Source: Myxococcales bacterium (GTDB lineage Bacteria > Myxococcota_A > Polyangia > Polyangiales > JADJMO01). From it: DNA of 5,911 bases. The notes under the pieces were generated by a model. The model was not told the DNA's origin. It did not search any database and saw only the letters and a list, made by a program, of their open reading frames with translations. A program made the translations under genes and the position numbers. The DNA lies in NCBI GenBank assembly GCA_021783935.1, contig JAJXTK010000417.1, positions 1 to 5,911 on the forward strand, in the 5' to 3' direction. Shown here piece by piece: positions 1-4,837 of this stretch. Position 1 is the first letter of the stretch. Every line of letters starts with the position of its first letter.

Positions 1-662
1 GCACCGCGCAGCTCATGAAGGAGGCGGGCTACTCGGGCGACGTGCGCAAGCTCGGCGGCATCGACCTGCCGACGATCCAGAAGTACTTGAACCTCTGGTT
101 CTCGCTCTCGCTCGACCTGTTCGGCGGCGAGATCTCCTCGAACGCCGCGTCGTTCTTCGCCAACGGCCTCAAGGGGCGCGCGCACGAGGACAAGGAGTTC
201 GACGATCACGTCGCGCTCGAGGGCTCCTACGGCGTCGACGTCCCCGTCTCCGGGGCGCAAGGCAGGATCGCGCGCGAGGAGGTGCCGCTGCGCAACGCGA
301 TGAACGAGATCCTGCGCGACTCGTACGTTGCGGACTGCCAGCGCGGCGTCGACAAGTGGAACCGCGTGCTCGAGCAGGCGGGCATCGGCGATCGGCTCAC
401 GCTGCCGAGCCGCCGCTTCCACCGCCACATCGGCCTCTACGCCGACGTCGCCGCGACGCCGAGCGGCGAGCTCGTCTCGCGCGAGGAGTTCGAGCGCCGC
501 AAGGCGGAATGGCTCCCGAACGAGGCCGACGAGGCGTACGTCAAGAGCCTCATGGTCCAGCCCATCTACGAGGCCGGCAAGATGGCCAACTGGCTCGCGC
601 CGCCAGCGCGCGGCATCAAGGGCAAGCCGATCGAGTTCGCGTACGTCCGCCGCGAGGCGTGA
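1..662 (+). CDS. boxB: Benzoyl-CoA 2,3-epoxidase, oxygenase subunit BoxB (C-terminal part)
   Basis: The reading frame is open from the window edge (first full codon at 3) to TGA 660-662, giving about 219 residues. BoxB is the diiron oxygenase that, with the reductase BoxA, converts benzoyl-CoA to its 2,3-epoxide in the cytoplasmic aerobic benzoate (box) pathway. Recognition rests on remembered family sequence: the stretches DLPTIQKYLNLWFSLSLDLF, FGGEISSNAASFFANGLKGR, PLRNAMNEILRDSY, DCQRGVDKWNRVL, the EWLPNEAD segment and the closing GKMANWLAPPARGIKGKP are very BoxB-like. Characterised BoxB is about 470 residues, so a little over half is missing at the 5' side. From memory of the family, the diiron ligands lie in the missing part, so catalytic competence cannot be judged here. 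The visible C-terminus looks intact and ends at the usual place. The rest of a box operon would be expected upstream, outside the window. The gene converges on trmB with a 6-bp gap. Confidence 0.93.
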   Translation, partial: TAQLMKEAGYSGDVRKLGGIDLPTIQKYLNLWFSLSLDLFGGEISSNAASFFANGLKGRAHEDKEFDDHVALEGSYGVDVPVSGAQGRIAREEVPLRNAMNEILRDSYVADCQRGVDKWNRVLEQAGIGDRLTLPSRRFHRHIGLYADVAATPSGELVSREEFERRKAEWLPNEADEAYVKSLMVQPIYEAGKMANWLAPPARGIKGKPIEFAYVRREA

Positions 663-668
663 GCCGAC

Positions 669-1334
669 TCACGCGCGCTTCTCGTAGCGCAGCCGGTAGA
701 TCGGCAGCCCGTCGGCGAGCGCGCGCTTCTCGCGCGGGCTGCGCGCGCCGTACGGGTTCTCGGCGAGGCGCGGATCGCCCGGCAGATCGCCCTTCGGCGC
801 GAGCGCGGCGCGCGTGTCGAGGAACGCCTTGTACTGCTCGAAGCGGTGCTCGACGTCGGTCTGCACGAAGAGCTCGCCGCCGGGCATCAGGAGCCGCTCG
901 ATCTCGGCCTGCACCCCCTCGCCGAGCACCAGGCGCTTCTCGTGGCGCTTCTTCCACCACGGATCGGGGAAGCTCAGGAACACGGCGCGCACCCGGCCGC
1001 TCGGCTGCAGACGCGGCAGGGCGATGCGGGCGTCCTCGGCGTAGCAGCGGCCGCGACCGCCGAGCCCCAACGCGCGCAGCTTGCGGTCGACGATGGTCGC
1101 CCACTTCTTGCGAATCTCGAGGCCGAGCAGCCGCACTTCGGGATCGAAGGCGAGGCGCTCGAAGGCGAAGTTGCCCCGACCCCCGCCGATCTCGACCTCG
1201 ATCGCGAAGCCCGCGGGCGCCTCGGCGAACAGGCGCTCGATCGCGACCGGCTCGTCGTAGCGCCCCTCGAGGTACGCGGCGTCCGTGTAGGGGTCGTCGG
1301 CGCGCAGCTTCCGCTTGTATCCGAGCTCGGTCAC
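669..1334 (-). CDS. trmB: tRNA (guanine-N7-)-methyltransferase TrmB
   Basis: Encodes 221 residues, a normal length for TrmB, the SAM-dependent enzyme that makes m7G46 in the tRNA variable loop. The Rossmann methyltransferase motif I is EVEIGGGRGNF (residues 46-56), followed by the acidic LEIRKKW strand (72-78). The family signature FPDPWWKKRHEKR is at 122-134, with D124 in the position of the conserved aspartate. The C-terminal QTDVEHRFEQY and NPYGARSPREKR segments also fit. The start chosen is GTG at 1334-1332, just before ELGYKRKLRADDPYT, where homologous sequence begins; an AAGGCGG stretch upstream could serve as a weak ribosome site. The frame stays open further upstream, but that stretch is arginine-rich and unlike TrmB, so I excluded it. 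The GTG overlaps the stop codon of a short upstream frame (GTGA), which may couple their translation. The 3' end faces boxB with no room for a separate terminator. Confidence 0.95.
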   Translation of the reverse strand: MTELGYKRKLRADDPYTDAAYLEGRYDEPVAIERLFAEAPAGFAIEVEIGGGRGNFAFERLAFDPEVRLLGLEIRKKWATIVDRKLRALGLGGRGRCYAEDARIALPRLQPSGRVRAVFLSFPDPWWKKRHEKRLVLGEGVQAEIERLLMPGGELFVQTDVEHRFEQYKAFLDTRAALAPKGDLPGDPRLAENPYGARSPREKRALADGLPIYRLRYEKRA

Positions 1335-1483
1335 GGGACGCCGCCTTTGCCGGCGATTTCGCGCGAAGGCAAGCGGGGCGCGTCGATGCCGGCGATGAGC
1401 CCGCCGCCGCCGACCGGCACCGAGAGCGCGTCCGGGCGCCCCTCGCACCGACGCAAGAGCTCGATGCCGATCGCCTCCTGCAC
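1331..1483 (-). pseudogene. Remnant of a fold-type II PLP enzyme (threonine/serine dehydratase-like)
   Basis: A 50-codon frame runs from GTG 1483-1481 to TGA 1333-1331. Its first about 34 residues align without effort to the middle of threonine dehydratase/serine racemase: QEAIGIELL corresponds to the family GQGTIALELL, and PDALSVPVGGGGLIAGID to the family VDALVVPVGGGGLxAGI, the loop that holds the PLP phosphate. After that the similarity stops (APRLPSREIAGKGGVP). The N-terminal half with the PLP lysine and the whole C-terminal domain are absent, so it cannot be an active enzyme. A stop (1492-1490) closes the same frame upstream. A PDDELRRG stretch just upstream in another frame may correspond to the family FDDPxVxxGQG and would imply a frameshift. 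A GAGG at 1491-1488 sits 4 nt before the GTG, and the stop overlaps the trmB start, so translation of this stub is possible. The homology is from remembered motifs; a chance match or a retained short leader peptide are the alternatives. Confidence 0.55.
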
Positions 1484-1589
1484 CGCGCCTCAGCTCGTCG
1501 TCGGGCACGAGGCCCGAGGCTGCCGCTGCCGACGCAGAGCGTTGGACCGAGCCGTGAGCGAGGCGATCCTTCGCTCGACGCGAGCTCCC

Positions 1590-1634
1590 ACGAATTTTTC
1601 GTAACCAAGAACGATTCTAAACATCGCAAGGCGC
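1590..1634 (+). promoter_or_regulatory. AT-rich divergent promoter region with a PerR-like operator
   Basis: An island of A/T-rich sequence in an otherwise GC-rich window lies between trmB (leftward) and perR (rightward). It holds the 15-bp element CAAGAACGATTCTAA at 1606-1620. The right arm (ATTCTAA) matches the PerR-box half-site of the TTAGAATnATTCTAA type fully, and the left arm keeps its AGAA core, so AGAA-cga-TTCT is a perfect short inverted repeat. The element ends 14 bp before the perR GTG, consistent with autoregulation. A T-run at 1595-1599 and TTCTAA at 1615-1620 could serve as loose -35/-10 elements, but spacing is short (about 14 bp), so the exact promoter is uncertain. The leftward strand could also read through this patch toward trmB. 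Confidence 0.5.
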
Positions 1635-2147
1635 GTGAGCACGCACGCGTCGATCGAGAAGGCGGGCGAGAAGGCGGGCGAGCGCCGCGCCTCACGCGTG
1701 ACCGGCGCGCTCGAGGCGCTCGGGCGCGCGAGCCTGCGGATGACCCCGCAGCGCATCGCGATCGTGCGCGCCTTCGTCGACGACGACGGGCACCCGACGG
1801 CGCAGCAGATCTTCGAGCGGCTGCACCGCGCGATGCCGACCACGAGCTTCGCCACCGTCTACAACACGCTGGCCGCGCTCGAGCGCGCCGGCTCCTGCCG
1901 CACGCTGCGCATCGCCGGCGCGACCGACGACGGCACCGCGCGCTTCGACCCCAACGTCGCGCCCCACGACCACGCCGTGTGCGACCGCTGCGGCGCCGTG
2001 CGCGACGTGCCTGCGCCCGCGCAGGGCGAGCCCGCCGCGCCGCTCGACGACGGGTTCGAGGTGCGCTCGGTCGAGCGCGTCTATCGAGGGCTCTGCGAGC
2101 GCTGCCGCAAGGGCGCGCATCGAAGGCCCCCGTCGCGCGCGCGCTGA
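1635..2147 (+). CDS. perR: Peroxide-responsive Fur-family repressor PerR
   Basis: 170 residues. Fur-family winged-helix regulator: RMTPQRIAIVRAF (35-47), HPTAQQIFERL (53-63) and the recognition helix ATVYNTLAALERAG (73-86), then the dimerisation domain. The five regulatory-metal ligands of Bacillus PerR (H37, D85, H91, H93, D104) have clear counterparts H53, D105, H111, H113 and D124, with identical spacing from D105 onward. Aspartate rather than glutamate at D124 favours PerR over Fur. The structural zinc site is two CxxC pairs, C116/C119 and C154/C157. Metal-catalysed oxidation of the histidines is the known sensing mechanism, and release of DNA would induce the rubrerythrin 47 bp downstream. 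The GTG at 1635 has AAGG only 3 nt upstream. GTG 1698 (residue 22), preceded by two AAGGCGGG stretches, is a credible alternative; a start at the internal ATG 1740 would cut the DNA-binding domain. The extra N-terminus is partly a tandem repeat (EKAGEKAGE). Confidence 0.9.
   Translation: MSTHASIEKAGEKAGERRASRVTGALEALGRASLRMTPQRIAIVRAFVDDDGHPTAQQIFERLHRAMPTTSFATVYNTLAALERAGSCRTLRIAGATDDGTARFDPNVAPHDHAVCDRCGAVRDVPAPAQGEPAAPLDDGFEVRSVERVYRGLCERCRKGAHRRPPSRAR
1656..1682 (+). repeat. 12-bp tandem repeat in the 5' end of perR
   Basis: The unit GAGAAGGCGGGC occurs twice head to tail (1656-1667 and 1668-1679) followed by a third partial GAG. In the perR frame it encodes EKAGEKAGE. Each unit carries an AAGGCGGG that could resemble a ribosome binding site for the internal GTG at 1698, so the repeat may lie in the leader rather than in the protein. 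Confidence 0.7.
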
Positions 2148-2183
2148 CGCCCACGCTCGCCACGAAAATGGAACCGAACCGTC

Positions 2184-2192
2184 AAGGAGGAG
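2184..2192 (+). promoter_or_regulatory. Strong ribosome binding site of rubrerythrin
   Basis: AAGGAGGAG is a near-perfect Shine-Dalgarno sequence. Its AGGAGG core ends 4 nt before the ATG at 2195. It decides the start against the in-frame ATG at 2168, which has no such site and would add nine residues foreign to the family. It is the strongest ribosome site I see in the window, suggesting high expression of rubrerythrin. Confidence 0.85.
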
Positions 2193-2194
2193 TC

Positions 2195-2617
2195 ATGCCC
2201 AAGCTCGCAGCCGGATCGAAGACCCACGAGAACCTGAAGGCCGCGTTCGCCGGCGAGTCGCAGGCGAACCGTCGCTACCTCTACTTCGCCAAGCAGGCGG
2301 ACGTCGAAGGGCTCCCCGACGTCGCGGGGCTCTTCAAGGACACCGCGGACGGCGAGACCGGCCACGCGCACGGCCACCTCGACTTCCTCAAGCAGATCGG
2401 CGACCCGGCGACGGGGCTGCCGATCGGCAACAGCGCGAAGAACCTCAAGGCCGCGGTGCACGGCGAGACCTACGAGTACGAGACCATGTACCCCGGCATG
2501 GCGCGGCAGGCGCGCGACGAAGGGTACGACGAGATCGCCGAGTGGTTCGAGACGCTGGCCAAGGCCGAGAAGTCGCACGCCGGCCGCTTCAAGAAGGCGC
2601 TCGACTCGCTCGAGTAG
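2195..2617 (+). CDS. Rubrerythrin family protein, diiron peroxidase without rubredoxin domain
   Basis: 140 residues, a complete erythrin-type four-helix bundle. Rubrerythrins reduce H2O2 to water in the cytoplasm at a non-haem diiron centre. The expected carboxylate/histidine ligands are all visible: E21 (AGESQANRRY), E54 and H57 (GETGHAHGH), E91 and E94 (HGETYEYETMYPGMA), E125 and H128 (KAEKSHAGRF). This matches the ligand set of Desulfovibrio rubrerythrin. That protein is about 190 residues and ends in a rubredoxin-like FeS4 domain with two CxxC pairs; here the protein stops after the bundle and contains no cysteine at all. It is thus of the short, sulerythrin-like type and must take electrons from a separate partner. 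It follows perR by 47 bp on the same strand, fitting PerR control, and is followed by a hairpin and an iron-sulfur protein gene that may supply the donor. Confidence 0.95.
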   Translation: MPKLAAGSKTHENLKAAFAGESQANRRYLYFAKQADVEGLPDVAGLFKDTADGETGHAHGHLDFLKQIGDPATGLPIGNSAKNLKAAVHGETYEYETMYPGMARQARDEGYDEIAEWFETLAKAEKSHAGRFKKALDSLE

Positions 2618-2625
2618 CACGGGGA

Positions 2626-2704
2626 CGAGAGCCTCGCCTCGCGCGGCGGCCCTCTCCCGCCGAGGCCGCCGAGGGAGAGGGGGGCCGCGAGGGCGAGGCT
2701 CTCG
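2626..2704 (+). terminator. Long GC-rich hairpin after rubrerythrin, possible terminator or attenuator
   Basis: An imperfect inverted repeat with arms of about 33 and 32 nt and a 14-nt loop (2659-2672). The outer arms CGAGAGCCTCGCC (2626-2638) and the matching right arm ending at 2704 pair almost fully, and the inner CTCTCCC (2652-2658) pairs with GGGAGAG (2673-2679); a few mismatches or bulges lie between. It begins 8 nt after the rubrerythrin stop. No T-tract follows, so it is not a canonical intrinsic terminator. It could act as a partial terminator, a 3' mRNA stabiliser, or both, lowering expression of the downstream genes relative to rubrerythrin. Confidence 0.6.
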
Positions 2705-2714
2705 CGGTGCGCTT

Positions 2715-2752
2715 CTCACGAGTGGTGAGTGTGTAGTTCACTCGCAGGTGAG
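2715..2752 (+). promoter_or_regulatory. Paired short inverted repeats before the iron-sulfur gene
   Basis: CTCAC-N5-GTGAG (2715-2729) is followed by TTCAC-N6-GTGAG (2737-2752), two similar short dyads whose starts are 22 bp apart, roughly two helical turns. The second ends in the ribosome binding site (AGGTGAG) of the gene starting at 2755. They could be a regulator's tandem operator or an RNA structure hiding the ribosome site. No binding protein can be named and chance is possible. Confidence 0.35.
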
Positions 2753-2754
2753 CG

Positions 2755-4095
2755 ATGTCGGATCCGACCCCGAGAAATCCACCCTGCTTTTCGCCGACCG
2801 ACGAGCGCTACTGGGATCGCGACGATCTCGACGGCGAGCTGCACCGCGTCTTCGACATCTGCCACTCGTGCCGGATGTGCCTGTCGTACTGCCCGTCGTT
2901 CCCCGAGCTCTTCGGCCGCATCGACGCGCAGATCGCGGCCGGCGAGGCCAACGGCGCGGAGGCCCTCGACGCGGGCGACATCCGCGCGGTCGTCGACGCG
3001 TGCTTCCAGTGCAAGCTCTGCCACGTGAAGTGCCCCTACACCGCCGACGAGGGGCACGCTTGGCTCGTCGACTTCCCGCGCCTCGCGCTGCGCGAGAAGG
3101 CCAACCGCGCGCGCCGCGACGGCGTGTCGCTGCAGGATCAGGTGCTCGGCGAGCCGCAGCTGCTCGGCGCCATGACCGCGGGCCCGCAGGCGAAGATCGC
3201 GAACCTGATCAACGCGAGCCGCCTGGTGCGCAAGCCCGCCGAGGCCATCGCCGGGGTGAGCGCGCTCTTCCCGCTGCCGAAGTTCGCGACGCAGCCGTTC
3301 GCGTCGTGGTGGCGCGCGCGCCGGGCCCCCGAGATCGCGGAGCCCATCGCCGAGGTCGCGCTCTTCTCGACCTGTTACGGCAGCTACAACACGACGGCCC
3401 CGAGCGTCGCCGCCGTGCGTGTGCTCGAGGAGAACGGCGTGCGCGTGCACTACCCGCAGGAGCAGACCTGCTGCGGGATGCCGAACCTCGACGGCGGCGA
3501 CGTGCCGCGCGCGCAGGAGAAGGCGCGGCAGAACGTGAGGGCGCTGCTGCCGCTCGTGCGGCGCGGCATGCCGGTGCTGATCCCCGGGCCGACGTGCAGC
3601 TACGTGCTGACCAAGGAGTACCCCGAGCTGCTCGGCACGGCGGAGGCGCGCGAGGTCGCCGAGGCGTCGATCGATCTCATGAAGTGGATCGATCGCGAGC
3701 TGCGCCGCAAGAAGCGGCTGAAGAAGCCGAAGGCCGAGCTCGGCAAGCTCGTCTACCACGCGGCCTGCCACCTGCGCGCGCAGAAGCTCGCGTTCCCGGC
3801 GGTGCAGCTGCTCGAGTGGCTCGGCGCCGAGGTCGAGGAGGTGCACCAGTGCAGCGCCGTCGACGGCACCTGGGGCATGAAGGCGCAGTGGTACGAGCAG
3901 GGGCGACGCTACGCCCAAAAGCTGATCCACGGGGTGCGCGACGCCGCCGAGGCGGGGGCCACCCTCGCCGTCTCCGACTGCCCGCTCGCGGCGCTGCGCA
4001 TCGGTCACGAGACCGGCCTGCAGGTGGTCCACCCGATCGAGGTGCTGGCGCGCGCCTACGGGTTCGACGCGGGCGCCGCGGGAGGTTTGCGATGA
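2755..4095 (+). CDS. Iron-sulfur protein with two [4Fe-4S] motifs and two CCG domains (GlpC/HdrD-like)
   Basis: 446 residues, soluble, without a visible membrane segment. The N-terminal ferredoxin-like part has two complete CxxCxxCxxxCP clusters: C36/C39/C42/C46 and C83/C86/C89/C93. Two cysteine-rich CCG-type domains follow. The first has C207 (STCYG), C239-C240-G (TCCGMPNLDGG) and C281 (GPTCSYV). The second has C338 (AACHLRAQK), C366 (HQCSAVDGTWGM) and C409 (SDCPLAAL), so its usual tandem cysteine is C-S. This is the layout of the anaerobic glycerol-3-phosphate dehydrogenase C subunit and heterodisulfide reductase D, usually annotated as heterodisulfide reductase-related; glpA/glpB partners are not present here. 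I infer electron transfer, most likely to the adjacent rubrerythrin, which lacks its own rubredoxin. ATG 2755 is preceded by AGGTGAG. The gene overlaps the DUF3501 gene by 4 bp (ATGA). Confidence 0.9.
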   Translation: MSDPTPRNPPCFSPTDERYWDRDDLDGELHRVFDICHSCRMCLSYCPSFPELFGRIDAQIAAGEANGAEALDAGDIRAVVDACFQCKLCHVKCPYTADEGHAWLVDFPRLALREKANRARRDGVSLQDQVLGEPQLLGAMTAGPQAKIANLINASRLVRKPAEAIAGVSALFPLPKFATQPFASWWRARRAPEIAEPIAEVALFSTCYGSYNTTAPSVAAVRVLEENGVRVHYPQEQTCCGMPNLDGGDVPRAQEKARQNVRALLPLVRRGMPVLIPGPTCSYVLTKEYPELLGTAEAREVAEASIDLMKWIDRELRRKKRLKKPKAELGKLVYHAACHLRAQKLAFPAVQLLEWLGAEVEEVHQCSAVDGTWGMKAQWYEQGRRYAQKLIHGVRDAAEAGATLAVSDCPLAALRIGHETGLQVVHPIEVLARAYGFDAGAAGGLR

Positions 4096-4667
4096 AGCCG
4101 ATCGAACGGGGCGAGCTGCTGCCGCTCGCCGAGTACGAGGGGATCCGCGAGCGCTTTCGCGCGCGGATCATCGGGGTGAAGGCGGCGCGGCGCGCGCGGC
4201 TCGGCGACGAGATGTCGATCGTCTTCGAGAACCGCGACACGGTGCTCTGGCAGATCCAGGAGATGCTGCGCACCGAGCGCATCACGGCCGAGCCGGCGAT
4301 CCGCCACGAGCTCGACACCTACAACGAGCTCTTGCCGGGCGGCGCCGAGCTGTCGGCGACGCTGTTCATCGAGGTGCAGGACCGCGATCGCCGCGACGAG
4401 CTGCTCACGCGCCTGTGCGCGATCGAGGAGCACGTCGCGCTCGAGGTCTCGGGGCACCTCGCGCGCGCGACCTTCGAGGAGGGCAGGCGCGATCGCGGCC
4501 GCGCGGCGGCGGTGCAGTACCTGAAGTTCCCGCTCGGACCCGAGGCGCTCGCGGCCCTGCGAGGCGGCGAGGCCGAGGTCGCGATCGTCTTCGATCACCC
4601 GCACCTGCGCGCGCGCCACGCGCTGCCGGCGACGATGGTCGCCGCCTTGCGCGAGGACGCGGGCTGA
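4092..4667 (+). CDS. DUF3501 family protein, partner of the iron-sulfur protein
   Basis: 191 residues, close to the family's usual length of about 190-200. Family-typical stretches are LAEYEGIRERFRARII (12-27), the LGDEMSIVFENRDTVLWQIQ segment with EMLRTERI after it (37-64), HELDTYNELLPGG, TLFIEVQDRDRRDELL, AIEEHVAL, AVQYLKFPL and IVFDHPHL near the C-terminus (H169 and H171). No signal peptide or membrane helix is visible, so it is probably cytoplasmic. It has a single cysteine (in RLCAIEEH) and hence no sign of a cluster of its own. The family has no known function that I can state. In several proteobacteria the same trio (rubrerythrin, iron-sulfur protein, DUF3501) is found together as I recall, so a role in peroxide defence is inferred from context. 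Its ATG overlaps the preceding stop, with GGAGG 6 nt upstream, so translation is coupled. Confidence 0.9.
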   Translation: MKPIERGELLPLAEYEGIRERFRARIIGVKAARRARLGDEMSIVFENRDTVLWQIQEMLRTERITAEPAIRHELDTYNELLPGGAELSATLFIEVQDRDRRDELLTRLCAIEEHVALEVSGHLARATFEEGRRDRGRAAAVQYLKFPLGPEALAALRGGEAEVAIVFDHPHLRARHALPATMVAALREDAG

Positions 4668-4747
4668 TCCGACCCCTCGCCCGGCCGCCCAACGCAACGC
4701 GTCGTACCGCGAGCGAGACCGACATCGCCGTACCAGTTGAAGAATTG

Positions 4748-4819
4748 CGCCAAACGCTGGCGATCTGGGGTCGGACGGTGCACTCTGACCGGACGGTCGA
4801 CCGACGCATCCCGCGTCGG
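4748..4819 (+). promoter_or_regulatory. Cluster of inverted repeats upstream of the kinase gene
   Basis: The 170-bp gap 4668-4837 has no convincing gene. It holds several dyads: CGCCA-N5-TGGCG (4748-4762), GACCG-GA-CGGTC (4787-4798), the perfect palindrome CGGTCGACCG (4794-4803) and CCGACGC-atccc-GCGTCGG (4801-4819). The octamer CGGACGGT also repeats at 4772 and 4791. TTGAAG at 4737-4742 could be a -35 element, but no good -10 follows at standard spacing. These may be operators or hairpins in the kinase leader. If the kinase starts at the alternative GTG 4778, the last dyads fall inside coding sequence. Confidence 0.4.
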
Positions 4820-4837
4820 CGCGCCGCCTCCAGTGCC

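Noticed and set aside
1480..1512. LVPDDELR on the minus strand as the late threonine dehydratase motif (VSDDEIR)
   Set aside because: In real enzymes that motif follows the glycine loop, whereas here it precedes it. If related at all it fits better as the FDDPxVxxGQG segment in a shifted frame.
846..1604. 252-codon plus-strand open frame opposite trmB
   Set aside because: It is antisense to a gene with the full TrmB signature, and its product has no recognisable motif.
616..2163. 515-codon minus-strand open frame
   Set aside because: Low-complexity arginine/alanine product overlapping trmB and perR in the wrong frames; high GC makes such stop-free shadows common.
356..2180. Very long plus-strand open frame running into the rubrerythrin gene
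   Set aside because: It is arginine- and alanine-rich nonsense translated across boxB, antisense trmB and perR. Only the part from ATG 2195 is a recognisable protein.
2716..4032. 438-codon minus-strand open frame antisense to the iron-sulfur gene
   Set aside because: It shows no recognised domain, and the opposite strand carries four well-placed cysteine-rich motifs that prove the plus strand is coding.
4737..4767. A standard sigma-70 promoter for the kinase
   Set aside because: TTGAAG is a fair -35 element, but no acceptable -10 lies 16-18 bp downstream, so I do not call a promoter.
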